The notes under the pieces: model-generated
What the model was told of the DNA's origin: nothing
Seen by the model: the letters and a program-made list of their open reading frames with translations, nothing else
Databases searched by the model: none
In this document: piece by piece, positions 7,459-15,903 of the stretch
Layout: every line of letters starts with the position of its first letter
Numbering within the stretch: position 1 is the first letter of the stretch
Assembly: GCA_937886715.1 (NCBI GenBank)
Contig: CAKZZD010000013.1
Coordinates: 1-47,426, forward strand
From: an uncultured Bacteroidales bacterium
GTDB lineage: Bacteria; Bacteroidota; Bacteroidia; Bacteroidales; P3
Reading direction: 5' to 3'
DNA length: 47,426 bases
Program-made: the position numbers and the translations under genes

Positions 7459-10194
7459 TTATTTGATTATTATTTCGTCCACAAACAGCCAAGCCTGTTC
7501 GCCGGCGCTGACATGCCACTGAGGCAGGGCGCCGAAGTTGGCCACATGCACTTTCACAAACTTGGCGCGGGCCGACCCGTCGACGGAGAAGGTGTGCGAA
7601 GTGGTAGCCTCCTGGCGCTCGTGCACCGCTGCAAACTGGCTGTTTTCGACGGTACCGAAGGGTTTCCAAGTCTGGCCGTCGGTGGAATATTCCACCTGCA
7701 CACTCTTGGGGAAGAAAATCCAGCTGCGCATGTTCTCGAGGCAATCGACGCCGACAGTGTGGATGGTCTGCACATGGTCGAGTTCGACCACAGCCTCCAT
7801 ATCTTCCTGCCACCCTTGCCATCCGCCGATGCGATAGTTGGTTGGTGCGAAGACATTGTCGACCATGCCTTCGGGACCGTTTTCGGTGTATTGCGGCGAA
7901 GGCTGGGTGGTGTAGGTCACAAGTTTGTCGGTCTGTACCTGGGCGTAGCGCATTTCGACCACCTGGCTAGGCAGACGGCCTTCGCTTTGGGCATAGGCGG
8001 CAAGCATTGTGCGCGTCTTGACAGGGGCGGTGTAGGGCTCGCTGTGGAACTTGCGGTCGAGGAGGGCATAGTAGATTTTGGCGTTGGTGTCGCCCGGCAC
8101 GGCAAGAGCCACCTCATGCTCCGAACGGGCATCGCCGCGATACTGCATGCGCCAATCGTCGGAGTACGGCACGGGCGTGATCCGGAGGCTGTCGGGACAA
8201 GGGGTGAGCCAGGATGTGTTGTTCTTCCAGTCGATGGGGTTCTCCAAGGTGAGCGTCGGCTCGGTGCGGACCCACTGGCCGCTGCCGGGGCACACCCTGT
8301 AGACGCCCAATGCGCTCAACACATACCATGCGCTCATCTGTCCGCAGTCCTCATTGCCGCAGAGGCCGTCGGGAGCGGAGGTGTACATCTGGTCGAGGAT
8401 ACGATGGACATACGTGGCAGTTTTTCCGGGTTGGCCAAGAAGGGCATAGAGGTAGGCGGCATGATGGCTGGGCTCGTTGCCGTGGGCATACATGCCGATC
8501 AGGCCCGTCACGTCGGCCTGGTCACGACCGCTCATGGCATTGCGGCCTTCGAAGAGGCTGTCGAGGAAGGCCAGCGCGTGGTCACGGCCACCCAGACGTT
8601 CCACCCAAGCGTCAATGTCGTGAGGCACATAGGTGCTATACTGCCAGCTGTTGGCTTCGGTGTAATGGTTGTTGACCTCGGTGGGGTCGAAGGGGGTGAC
8701 GAATCCGCCATTGCGACGGGCGTGCATAAAGCCGTTCGTGTCCATAATATTCTGCCAGCTCTGGCTACGGATCCAATACTCGCGCTCAATAGCGGTGTCG
8801 CCGGCGATATGTGCCATCTGAGCGATGCACCAGTCGTCGTAGGCATATTCAAGGGTCTTCGAAACGCTCTCATTGTCGATCTCGGACGAGAGATAGCCCT
8901 GGCGGCCATACTGGCGATGAGCTTCGGTGCGGTTGCTGGTGGCCACCATGGCTGCCAGCATCTGCTTCGGGGTGTAGCCGGCCAGAGTGCCGTCGGCATT
9001 GGCCAAGCTGACATACGCTTCAAGCATCATGGGTATGGCGTGATAGCCCACCATGCAGTGGGTTTCGTAGCCGGCAAGTTCCCACATCGGAAGCTCGCCT
9101 CCCTGCTCAAAGTTCTTCATGGCGGTGTAGACAAAATCCACCGTGCGCTCGGGCTCGATCTGCGTCAGCAGGGGGTGCAGGGCGCGGTAGGTGTCCCACA
9201 GCGAGAAGACGGTGTACACCTCGCGGCCATCGTCGGCAGCATGTATCTTGTTGTCGGTGCCACGGTAGCGGCCGTCGGCGTCGCTCCACAGATAGGGCGA
9301 CGTCATGCAGTGGTAGAGGGCGGTGTAGAAGCAGCGGCGTTGTTCTTTCGATCCGTCGGAAACCTTCAGTTTTCCCAGAGCATCTTCCCACTCGCGGTCG
9401 GCGCCCCGGCGGGCAGATTCGAAGTCGGAATATTGGGCAGTGGCCAGATTGTTGATGGCACCCTGGATGTCGACACCACTGATGGCCACCTGCAGTTCGA
9501 GACGTTTGGTACCGTCGGGCAGGATCACCAACGCCCTGGTAGAGTCGGCATCAAAGACAACATCCTTGAAGTCGACATTGGGGCGGATGGCAAAATGGAG
9601 GTGCTGGTCGGGGTTCCAAGCGCTGCTCTCGCGCCATCCGACAAGCATGCCGTCGCGCCATATCACACGGCCGCTGAGCAGCATGTCGCGATGGCGGAGA
9701 TCGATGACAAAGCTGTTGCCGCGATCGCCGGCATAGGTATAGGCATGATAGGCCACACGGCGGTCGGCGGTCAGTTCGACAATGGTGTTGTCACGGTCCA
9801 GCAGCACTTTATAGTAGCCTGCCTTGGCGGTCTCGTTCTTATGGCGGAAAGCGCTCTTGTAGACATCGCGCCACTCGACCACCTGGTCGGGCCATTGTCC
9901 GGCGAAGGGCATCAGCAGCACGTCGCCATAGTCCTCACAGCCGGTGCCGCTGAGGTGGGTTTGGCTGAAACCGTAGATTGTGTCATCGGAATAGTGATAT
10001 CCCGAACATCCGTCCCATCCCGAGAGGCGTGTGTCGGGCGACGGCTGGATCATTCCGAAAGGCACAATGGCGCCCGGGAAGGTGTGGCCGTGGCCGTCGG
10101 TGCCCACCATGGGGTTGACATACGAAGTCAAAGGCTTGTCGGCGCACGACACCAGCAGGCACACCGCAGTCAGAACAACAAGCAAACGTTTCAT
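7459..10194 (-). CDS. GH92 family alpha-mannosidase lipoprotein with C-terminal F5/8C-like domain
   Basis: A 911-residue exo-acting alpha-mannosidase of glycoside hydrolase family 92, a calcium-dependent family common in gut Bacteroidota. A lipoprotein signal (LLVSC, Cys17) predicts attachment to a membrane. The GH92 N-domain follows (YVNPMVGTDGHGHTFPGA, FSQTHLSGTG). The (alpha/alpha)6 catalytic part carries FSLWDTYRALHPLLT, MWELAGYETHCMVGYHA and CGNEDCGQMSAWYVLSALG. From about residue 770 a discoidin/F5-8C-like module begins (NYRIGGWQGW, VQVEYSTDGQTWKPFG) and may bind glycan. It is preceded by the ROK kinase gene (4-nt gap) and followed by the small lipoprotein. The likely substrate is mannan or N-glycan mannose. 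Linkage specificity cannot be read from sequence alone. Confidence 0.96.
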   Translation of the reverse strand: MKRLLVVLTAVCLLVSCADKPLTSYVNPMVGTDGHGHTFPGAIVPFGMIQPSPDTRLSGWDGCSGYHYSDDTIYGFSQTHLSGTGCEDYGDVLLMPFAGQWPDQVVEWRDVYKSAFRHKNETAKAGYYKVLLDRDNTIVELTADRRVAYHAYTYAGDRGNSFVIDLRHRDMLLSGRVIWRDGMLVGWRESSAWNPDQHLHFAIRPNVDFKDVVFDADSTRALVILPDGTKRLELQVAISGVDIQGAINNLATAQYSDFESARRGADREWEDALGKLKVSDGSKEQRRCFYTALYHCMTSPYLWSDADGRYRGTDNKIHAADDGREVYTVFSLWDTYRALHPLLTQIEPERTVDFVYTAMKNFEQGGELPMWELAGYETHCMVGYHAIPMMLEAYVSLANADGTLAGYTPKQMLAAMVATSNRTEAHRQYGRQGYLSSEIDNESVSKTLEYAYDDWCIAQMAHIAGDTAIEREYWIRSQSWQNIMDTNGFMHARRNGGFVTPFDPTEVNNHYTEANSWQYSTYVPHDIDAWVERLGGRDHALAFLDSLFEGRNAMSGRDQADVTGLIGMYAHGNEPSHHAAYLYALLGQPGKTATYVHRILDQMYTSAPDGLCGNEDCGQMSAWYVLSALGVYRVCPGSGQWVRTEPTLTLENPIDWKNNTSWLTPCPDSLRITPVPYSDDWRMQYRGDARSEHEVALAVPGDTNAKIYYALLDRKFHSEPYTAPVKTRTMLAAYAQSEGRLPSQVVEMRYAQVQTDKLVTYTTQPSPQYTENGPEGMVDNVFAPTNYRIGGWQGWQEDMEAVVELDHVQTIHTVGVDCLENMRSWIFFPKSVQVEYSTDGQTWKPFGTVENSQFAAVHERQEATTSHTFSVDGSARAKFVKVHVANFGALPQWHVSAGEQAWLFVDEIIIK

Positions 10195-10198
10195 GGCG

Positions 10199-11134
10199 CT
10201 ATTCTTTCATCTTCAGCAATGCGGCGGCGCCTAGGATGGCCACCTCGTTGGCATGCAGCTCGCTCATACGGATGCTGCAGGTGCCGGCATAGATATTGAG
10301 CAAATATTTGTCGAAAGCGGCGCGGAGGGGCTTCAGCAACGGCTCGCCCACCTTGGTGGGGCCTCCCATCAGGAAGATGGCCTCGGGTGCCGAGAAGGTG
10401 ACGCTGTTGGCCATGGCCAAGCCGAGCTGGTCGCCCACGATCTCCCAGGTGCGGAGGGCGGTAGGATCGCCTTCATGGGCCAGATTGCCAATCATCATGC
10501 TGGTGATTTCGGGAGTCACCTCGCAGCCTTTCAGCTCGCAATAGGTCTGCACAATGCCGCGAGCCGAGGTATAGGTTTCCAGACAGCCTTCACGACCGCA
10601 CGAGCACTTGCGACCATGGGGGATGAGGATATTGTGGCCCAGTTCGCCGGCTGCCCCTGTAGAACCATGCACCAGCTTCCCGTCGACCACAATGCCGCTG
10701 CCCACGCCAGTGCCGAGGGTGAACATGATGAAATGCTTCATTCCCCTGGCACCGCCATACACATACTCGCCATAGGCAGCCGCGTTGGCGTCATTGCTGA
10801 GCACCACGGGCACCATACGGTACTTCCGGATCTCCTTGCCGAAGTCGAGCACGCCCTTGATCGTCAGGTTGGGCGCATTGTCGACGCAGCCGGTATAGTA
10901 GTTGCCGTTGGGGGCGCCTATGCCGATGCCTTCAAGGTTGATGGCCTCGCCATCGAGCATCTCCTGTTCCTTCACCATCTCGTCCACAAGGTGCATCATG
11001 TCGCGCACATAAGGATCAAGTTCGGTGTAAGCCGACGTCGGCATATTGCGACGCTGCACAATATTTCCATTCTCGGAGACCAATCCGATATCGGTATTGG
11101 TGCCTCCCATATCCACTCCAATAGAATACTTCAT
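10199..11134 (-). CDS. ROK family sugar kinase
   Basis: A 311-residue ROK (repressor/ORF/kinase) protein without the N-terminal helix-turn-helix of the repressors, so it is called a cytoplasmic sugar kinase. The phosphate-binding motif is SIGVDMGGTNTDIGLV near the start. The catalytic Asp lies in LSNDANAAAYGEY. The ROK zinc site is visible as GELGHN then CSCGREGCLE. It is the first gene of an operon with the GH92 mannosidase 4 nt downstream, which suggests it phosphorylates a hexose released by that enzyme (mannose or glucose; inference). A strong Bacteroidota promoter lies 29 nt upstream of the start codon. Confidence 0.94.
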   Translation of the reverse strand: MKYSIGVDMGGTNTDIGLVSENGNIVQRRNMPTSAYTELDPYVRDMMHLVDEMVKEQEMLDGEAINLEGIGIGAPNGNYYTGCVDNAPNLTIKGVLDFGKEIRKYRMVPVVLSNDANAAAYGEYVYGGARGMKHFIMFTLGTGVGSGIVVDGKLVHGSTGAAGELGHNILIPHGRKCSCGREGCLETYTSARGIVQTYCELKGCEVTPEITSMMIGNLAHEGDPTALRTWEIVGDQLGLAMANSVTFSAPEAIFLMGGPTKVGEPLLKPLRAAFDKYLLNIYAGTCSIRMSELHANEVAILGAAALLKMKE

Positions 11135-11162
11135 ATATGATTTTTGTTTCTAAATTAAAATG

Positions 11163-11192
11163 CAAAAGTACGCATATTTCGCCACATGGCAA
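11163..11192 (-). promoter_or_regulatory. Promoter of the ROK/GH92/lipoprotein operon
   Basis: TACTTTTG (11163-11170, minus strand) matches TAnnTTTG. TTG at 11190-11192 lies 19 nt upstream. This is the canonical spacing, and the element sits just before the ROK start codon. Confidence 0.8.
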
Positions 11193-11222
11193 AAAAATAA
11201 TTTCCACGGCCACACAAAAAGA

Positions 11223-11247
11223 AAACCGCCCACGATGTGGGCGGTTT
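11223..11247 (-). terminator. Intrinsic terminator of the small barrel protein gene
   Basis: An 11-bp perfect stem (AAACCGCCCAC and its complement) with a 3-nt loop lies 37 nt after the stop codon. On the minus strand it runs into TTTTCTTTTTG. Confidence 0.85.
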
Positions 11248-11284
11248 CCCGAATTATAGCATATATCCTATTTCGCTCGGAATA

Positions 11285-11740
11285 TTAGAAGCGGTAACGG
11301 ATACCGAGGGCTCCGCCATAGCCGAAGCCACTGTGTCCGATGAAGTCCCACTGGGGACGGAAATCGAGAGTGAACTGCAGCGGAATCGAGAGATTCAGTT
11401 CGAGACCGACCTGAGCAGCCAAACCAAGACCAAAGCCGTTATAGTCGGCATTACTGCCGCTGTAGAGACCAAGGTTTGCACCAACACCGGCAAACCAACC
11501 GAAAGGACCAGCGATAGCACCAGTCCACTGATAGATACCAGTCAGGTTGATGTAGCTCCAGTTGGTACCGGAAGCCCATCCGAGATCAGTCTCGAGACGA
11601 TTTCCGCCCATGCCCCACTGGCCGGAAAGTTCTGCACCGTATCCGCTACCGAAGGCGCCGCGGACACCGATCCAGTTCTGAGCATTCACCATGGTGCTCA
11701 TGCAGAAAACTGCAACAATCGCTAAGAAAATTTTCTTCAT
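11285..11740 (-). CDS. Small outer-membrane beta-barrel protein of unknown function
   Basis: A 151-residue protein with a signal peptide (MKKIFLAIVAVFCMSTMVNAQ, cleavage after NAQ). The body alternates polar and aromatic/hydrophobic residues, rich in Gly, Trp and Tyr, and ends in Phe (GIRYRF). This is typical of a Bacteroidota outer-membrane barrel with about eight strands. No catalytic motif is visible and I cannot name the family. It is a single-gene unit with its own promoter (11804-11830) and terminator (11223-11247), so it is probably well expressed. The compact dedicated transcription unit suggests a structural or abundant porin-like protein (inference). Confidence 0.75.
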   Translation of the reverse strand: MKKIFLAIVAVFCMSTMVNAQNWIGVRGAFGSGYGAELSGQWGMGGNRLETDLGWASGTNWSYINLTGIYQWTGAIAGPFGWFAGVGANLGLYSGSNADYNGFGLGLAAQVGLELNLSIPLQFTLDFRPQWDFIGHSGFGYGGALGIRYRF

Positions 11741-11803
11741 TTTGTGTTGTTTTTTAATGTGTTACTTAAATTTTCTTCCTCGAACTGTTCATGTTCGATA
11801 ATG

Positions 11804-11830
11804 CAAAAGTAGCAATTATTTTTAATACAA
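11804..11830 (-). promoter_or_regulatory. Promoter of the small barrel protein gene
   Basis: TACTTTTG (11804-11811, minus strand) is an exact -7 element. TTG at 11828-11830, within TTGGTTG, lies 16 nt upstream, and a second TTG at 11832-11834 gives 20 nt. Confidence 0.78.
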
Positions 11831-11969
11831 CCAAAAAATTTCTTAAATTTAACATTTCAACCTCACAACAGGACACTGCTCCACCAGCGAAAAAACAATA
11901 CATGATTTGATGGTTCGCCCCGCCTTGGCTGGCAATATGACCGCTGACACGTGGTAGTCCAACGCAATA

Positions 11970-11984
11970 ATAACCAGCAGTTTG
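11970..11984 (+). repeat. Short dispersed motif ATAACCAGCAGTTTG
   Basis: An exact copy of 171-185. It is followed by GAGCCACCACTCTCACCCC, close to the GAGCCACTCCAACCCC that flanks the 437-530 repeat when that is read on the minus strand. Confidence 0.5.
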
Positions 11985-12087
11985 AGCCACCACTCTCACC
12001 CCTTGTATCAGCGTCATCCTGCACATCATGTTCGCCAATTTGCCGTGCTGCAGCAAAAAAGAAAGAATGCATTTTATAAAAAAGTCG

Positions 12088-12095
12088 TAACTTTG
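12088..12095 (+). promoter_or_regulatory. -7 element of the tsaD operon
   Basis: TAACTTTG matches TAnnTTTG and lies 27 nt before the tsaD ATG. I see no clear TTG at the -33 position, so the promoter may be weak or depend on an activator. Confidence 0.55.
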
Positions 12096-12122
12096 CACCC
12101 GATTAACGACTACGCCATTCAT

Positions 12123-13124
12123 ATGACCACCATACTATCCATAGAATCAAGTTGCGACGACACCTCGGCAGCCGTATTGCGCGACGACCGTATCCTGTCC
12201 AACGTCATTGCCAGCCAGAAAGTGCACGAGCAATATGGCGGCGTGGTGCCCGAGCTGGCAAGCCGCGCCCATCAGCAAAACATCATACCCGTTGTCGACA
12301 GCGCCATCCGCCAAGCAGGCATAACCAAAGAGGACATCGATGCTATCGGCTTCACCCGCGGCCCCGGGCTGCTCGGATCGCTTATGGTCGGTGTCAGCTT
12401 CGCCAAAAGTTTCTCCCTTGCCCTGGGCAAGCCCCTCATTGAGGTGAACCACCTCCAGGCACACGTGCTGAGCCACTTCATCGACACTGGTGAGCCGCGC
12501 CCCACATTCCCCTTCATCTGCCTGCTTGTCAGCGGCGGACACACACAGATTCTGCTGTTGCACGACCACTTCAACATCGAACTGCTGGGCCAGACGATTG
12601 ACGATGCCGCCGGCGAAGCCATCGACAAGGCCGCCAAGATCATGGACCTCGGCTATCCCGGAGGACCCGTCATCGACCGATTGGCCAAGGAGGGCAATCC
12701 CGACGCCTTCCGCTTCGCCACCCCACACATCGCCGGCTATGACTATTCGTTCTCCGGCATCAAGACATCCTTCCTCTACTTCCTGCGCGACAGGCTGAAA
12801 GAGGATCCCGACTTCATCCAGCACCATCTGCCCGACCTCTGTGCCTCCATCCAAAACACCATTGTCGGATTCCTGCTGAAGAAAGTGGAACATGCCGCCA
12901 TTGACCACCACATCAACCAGATCGCCATCGCCGGCGGCGTCAGCGCCAACAGCCTGCTTCGCAGCGAACTGCAACGCATCTGCCACAAGCACCGCTGGCA
13001 GGCCTTCATTCCAAAATTCCAATTCTGCACCGACAATGCCGCCATGGTCGGCATCGCGGCCTATTTCAAATATCAACGCGGAGAGTTCGCCGACCTAAGC
13101 CTGCCTCCATACACCCGCGGATGA
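12123..13124 (+). CDS. tsaD: tRNA N6-adenosine threonylcarbamoyltransferase TsaD
   Basis: A 333-residue enzyme that transfers the threonylcarbamoyl group to A37 of ANN-decoding tRNAs, working with TsaB, TsaE and TsaC, which are not in this window. Family motifs are ILSIESSCDDTSAAV, VPELASRAHQ, FTRGPGLLGSLMVG, the metal-binding HLQAH, LLVSGGHTQI, DDAAGEAIDKAAK and IAGGVSANS. The start at 12123 is chosen because the family begins with ILSIESSCD; the open frame extends further upstream without homologous character. The stop overlaps the start of the PorP/SprF gene by 4 nt, so three genes are transcribed together. Confidence 0.97.
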   Translation: MTTILSIESSCDDTSAAVLRDDRILSNVIASQKVHEQYGGVVPELASRAHQQNIIPVVDSAIRQAGITKEDIDAIGFTRGPGLLGSLMVGVSFAKSFSLALGKPLIEVNHLQAHVLSHFIDTGEPRPTFPFICLLVSGGHTQILLLHDHFNIELLGQTIDDAAGEAIDKAAKIMDLGYPGGPVIDRLAKEGNPDAFRFATPHIAGYDYSFSGIKTSFLYFLRDRLKEDPDFIQHHLPDLCASIQNTIVGFLLKKVEHAAIDHHINQIAIAGGVSANSLLRSELQRICHKHRWQAFIPKFQFCTDNAAMVGIAAYFKYQRGEFADLSLPPYTRG

Positions 13125-14095
13125 AACGCGCCAAGCTCATAGCCCTGTCACTATTCTTCGCCGCCAGCGTCTCGGCCCAGGACATCCATTTCTCGATGAT
13201 CGACCTCGACCCGATGCTGTTCAACCCTGCCTACTCCGGTTTCTTCGACGGCTTGGGACGCTTCGGGCTTGTCTACCGCAACCAATGGGCCTCCGTCAGC
13301 ACCCCCTTCCAAACCTTCTCGGCCACCGCCGAATGGAGCATCAGCCGCAGTTCGCGCAACCGCAACGGGCTGAGCGCCGGCTTGTGGCTCAGCAACGACC
13401 GTGCAGGCACGCTCGACTATGGTGCCACGTCCGCCTCGGCCATCATTTCCTACTACCAGGCCTTCGGCGACCGCGGCAACGACATCGTCTCCGTCGGTGC
13501 TGAACTCGGCGTAGGACAGATTGGCTTCAACGCCGAGAACATCATCCTTGACGATGCCACCGAAGATTTCGAACGCAACCGCGCCTTCTACCCCACCCTC
13601 GGCCTTGGCGCCGCATGGTTCCATCAGCACAGCGACGTGCTCTACACCAAGGTGGGCGCTTCGGTGCGCAACATCAACCAGCCCAACATCTCCTACCTCG
13701 GCATGGCCGACACCCGCCTCAGTCGTCGCTACAACATCTACGGCCGTGCCGAATGGCGATTTCTTTCGTCGGTGAGCCTCATGCCCCTGCTGGGCTTCCA
13801 GCATCAGAAAAACTTCAACGAACTGGTCTACGGCACCGACGTGCGATGGTATATCCACGAGTATGATCCCGACTTCCTGGCCTTCACCGCCGGCCTGATG
13901 GGCCGTCACGGCGATGCACTCGAAGTGAACCTCGGCGTCATGTGGCAGACATGGACCTTCGCCTTTGCCTACGATGCCAACCTCTCGCGACTGGCCTCAG
14001 CCAGCCATACACTGGGCGCCTTCGAAATGGGCGTAACCTACCTGATTCCCAAGAAACAACGTCGAACAAAGGCCCTGCCCTGCCCCATCTTCTGA
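13121..14095 (+). CDS. PorP/SprF family type IX secretion-linked outer-membrane protein
   Basis: A 324-residue barrel protein with a signal peptide (LIALSLFFAASVSAQ). The mature protein opens with the PorP/SprF hallmark QDIHFSMIDLDPMLFNPAYSGFFDG, a run I split here as IHFSMIDLDP and LFNPAYSG. Later motifs are YRNQWASV, SAGLWLSNDRAG, YPTLGLGAAWFH, GADVR-like YGTDVRWYIHEYDPDFLAF and GVTYLIPK. In Bacteroidota this family is tied to type IX secretion and to anchoring or secretion of particular partner adhesins. It is followed 4 nt later by a PD40/OmpA-like protein, the usual genomic partner. The signal-bearing start at 13121 overlaps the tsaD stop. No SprB-like giant adhesin adjoins this pair. 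Confidence 0.92.
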   Translation: MKRAKLIALSLFFAASVSAQDIHFSMIDLDPMLFNPAYSGFFDGLGRFGLVYRNQWASVSTPFQTFSATAEWSISRSSRNRNGLSAGLWLSNDRAGTLDYGATSASAIISYYQAFGDRGNDIVSVGAELGVGQIGFNAENIILDDATEDFERNRAFYPTLGLGAAWFHQHSDVLYTKVGASVRNINQPNISYLGMADTRLSRRYNIYGRAEWRFLSSVSLMPLLGFQHQKNFNELVYGTDVRWYIHEYDPDFLAFTAGLMGRHGDALEVNLGVMWQTWTFAFAYDANLSRLASASHTLGAFEMGVTYLIPKKQRRTKALPCPIF

Positions 14096-14099
14096 CACC

Positions 14100-15635
14100 A
14101 TGAAACGCCTCATCACACTCCTCCTTATCCTCACCACCCTGCCGGCATGGGCACAATACAAAGTGGATCATCTCGGCAAACCCTACAACACGCCCGGCAG
14201 CGAAACCGGCGCCATCATTGTGGGCGACACCGTGCTCGTCTACTCCTCGCTCCCTCCTTCGGAACGCGGCAACCGAGAGTTTCATTTCAACACATCAATC
14301 ACGCAACTGCTGCAATCGCGCATCTCCCGCTCCACCGGCAAGCTGGCCCGGCCAAAGCCCTGCCGCTGGGGGCTCAACAGCAGTAAAGATCACACCGCCA
14401 ACCTGGCCATTGACCCGGTAAAACACGACCTCTACTTCACGCGATGCCGTGCCGACGACCCCACATTGCGATGCGACATCTGGTATGCCCGCAAGCTGAA
14501 ACGCGGATGGGACAAGCCCCGCAAAGTGGCAGGTCCGCTCAACAGCAGTGACTACACCTCCACCCATCCCGCCGTTGGTCAGCTGCCCGACGGCAGCACC
14601 ATACTCTACTTTTCGTCCAACCGTCCCGGTGGATCGGGCGGCATGGACATCTGGTACACCATCGTCGCCGACGGCACCGCTGGCGAATGCGTCAACCTTG
14701 GCCCACAGGTCAACACCCACGACGACGAAATCACCCCCTTCTACGACCAACGCAACGGTGTGCTCTACTTCTCGTCCGACCGTGCCGGAGGCCGCGGCGG
14801 CCACGACATCTACTGCGCCGTCGGACAGCGCAACACTTGGCAGAAAGCCGAAGCCGTATGCGGATGCCTCAACAGCGAACAGAACGACATCTACTACGTG
14901 GTCACCCACCACGACAGTGTCACCGGAATGCCCGTCGCCGGATATCTCTCCTCCAACCGGCCCGACTCATTCTTCATGACCGACTCCACCTGCTGCAACG
15001 ACATCTACCGGTGGAGCCTCGACAGCCTGTGGCTGCAAGCCCGCAACGAAGCCGCCGCACGCACACTCGACAGCCTGCAACACCTGCCGCCACCGCGGCC
15101 CAATTTCATGTTCCCCTTGTTCCTATACTTCCACAACGACGACCCCGACCCCATGAGCCGCGCCGCCACCACCACAACCGACTATGCCACTTGCCAGCAA
15201 CGGCTGGCCGCAATGCGCAACGAATATATCGCCCATCAGACCTCGGCTGCCGACTCGGCCATGATGCGCCAGTTCTTCGACACATGCGTCGAAGGCAACT
15301 ACCGCCGCATAGAACAACTGCTCGAATATATCGCCTCCATGATCGGCCACGGCGACAGCATCACCCTCACCATCGCGGGCTATGCCAGTCCGGTGTTCAA
15401 CGACGACTACAACCGCATCCTTTCCGAACGGCGCATCGCCAGCTTCATCAATATGCTTCACACGTGGCACGGCGGCGCGCTTGAAGCCGCCATCGCCGAC
15501 GGTCACCTTGTCATCAGCCAGCGTCCGCGCGGCGCCGTAGCCACCTCGGCCCCGACCCAATCTGCCGACCCCGTCTATGGTCTATCGGCCGCCATGTCGC
15601 GCCGCATTGAAATCATCTCCTGCGAAGTGCGCTGA
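14100..15635 (+). CDS. PD40 beta-propeller/OmpA-like periplasmic protein, PorP/SprF partner
   Basis: A 511-residue exported protein (signal MKRLITLLLILTTLPAWAQ). About residues 50-310 form a PD40/WD40-like propeller with blades such as LYFSSNRPGGSGGMDIWYT, LYFSSDRAGGRGGHDIY and YLSSNRPDSFFMTD. The C-terminal third (about 345-511) is the OmpA-related domain often fused to such propellers. It carries LYFHNDDPDP, ITLTIAGYASP, YNRILSERRIASF and a final MSRRIEIISCEV. This domain is expected to bind peptidoglycan or act as a periplasmic dock. PorE-type proteins of the type IX system have this layout plus a TPR and carboxypeptidase-regulatory domain, which are absent here. It follows the PorP/SprF gene by 4 nt. 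Confidence 0.88.
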   Translation: MKRLITLLLILTTLPAWAQYKVDHLGKPYNTPGSETGAIIVGDTVLVYSSLPPSERGNREFHFNTSITQLLQSRISRSTGKLARPKPCRWGLNSSKDHTANLAIDPVKHDLYFTRCRADDPTLRCDIWYARKLKRGWDKPRKVAGPLNSSDYTSTHPAVGQLPDGSTILYFSSNRPGGSGGMDIWYTIVADGTAGECVNLGPQVNTHDDEITPFYDQRNGVLYFSSDRAGGRGGHDIYCAVGQRNTWQKAEAVCGCLNSEQNDIYYVVTHHDSVTGMPVAGYLSSNRPDSFFMTDSTCCNDIYRWSLDSLWLQARNEAAARTLDSLQHLPPPRPNFMFPLFLYFHNDDPDPMSRAATTTTDYATCQQRLAAMRNEYIAHQTSAADSAMMRQFFDTCVEGNYRRIEQLLEYIASMIGHGDSITLTIAGYASPVFNDDYNRILSERRIASFINMLHTWHGGALEAAIADGHLVISQRPRGAVATSAPTQSADPVYGLSAAMSRRIEIISCEVR

Positions 15636-15718
15636 CGCCACCTTGCCGCCTCGTCCCTGCGATGCCTTCACCCATGCATTTCACATCGGCGCAACTCCCT
15701 GTCTTCCAGTAGTCAACA

Positions 15719-15798
15719 CCCTATCATCTCCTACCCAACTCCTACCGTGGTAGGAGTTGGGTAGGTGTTGGGTAGGAGTTGGGTAGGAGATGATAGGG
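15719..15798. repeat. Palindrome with 28-bp perfect arms (ACTCCTACC type)
   Basis: Arms at 15719-15746 and 15771-15798 are exact complements (outer end CCCTATCATCTCCTACCC). The 24-nt loop contains another copy of the inner right arm, GGTAGGAGTTGGGTAGG, so two alternative hairpins can form. TTCCAGTAGTCA (15704-15715) lies just upstream. A related palindrome is at 24964-25019. Confidence 0.9.
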
Positions 15799-15849
15799 AG
15801 AGAACTCTGATATACAAGGCTTTGCAAATCCAATATAGCAGATAAAAAA

Positions 15850-15882
15850 ACGGCGGGGCAACCATTACGGTTGCCCCGCCGT
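15850..15882. terminator. Bidirectional intrinsic terminator
   Basis: A 14-bp perfect stem (ACGGCGGGGCAACC and complement) encloses the 5-nt loop ATTAC. The minus strand continues into TTTTTTATC, fitting the barrel gene that ends at 15904. The plus strand has CGTGTTTTG, so it may also stop the tsaD operon. Confidence 0.85.
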
Positions 15883-15903
15883 CGTGTTTTGACAATTGCT
15901 TGA

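Larger units (their letters stand above)
11741..12122. other. Divergent intergenic region
   Basis: It separates the minus-strand barrel gene from plus-strand tsaD. It holds both promoters (11804-11830 and 12088-12095). At 11970-11984 is ATAACCAGCAGTTTG, followed by GAGCCACCACTCTCACCCC. That run resembles the arm flank of the 437-530 repeat and may be a decayed copy without its second arm. An open frame on the minus strand has no protein-like features. Confidence 0.5.

Noticed and set aside
7513..10299. Long open frame on the plus strand opposite the mannosidase gene
   Set aside because: It is a by-product of the GC-rich codon use of the real minus-strand gene. Its translation has no family motif and it lacks a promoter. 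The same holds for long antisense frames over purL, tex, pepD, parE and the TamB-like gene.
11766..12122. 118-codon open frame on the minus strand between the barrel gene and tsaD
   Set aside because: It covers both promoters and the dispersed motif, and has no signal peptide or recognisable domain.
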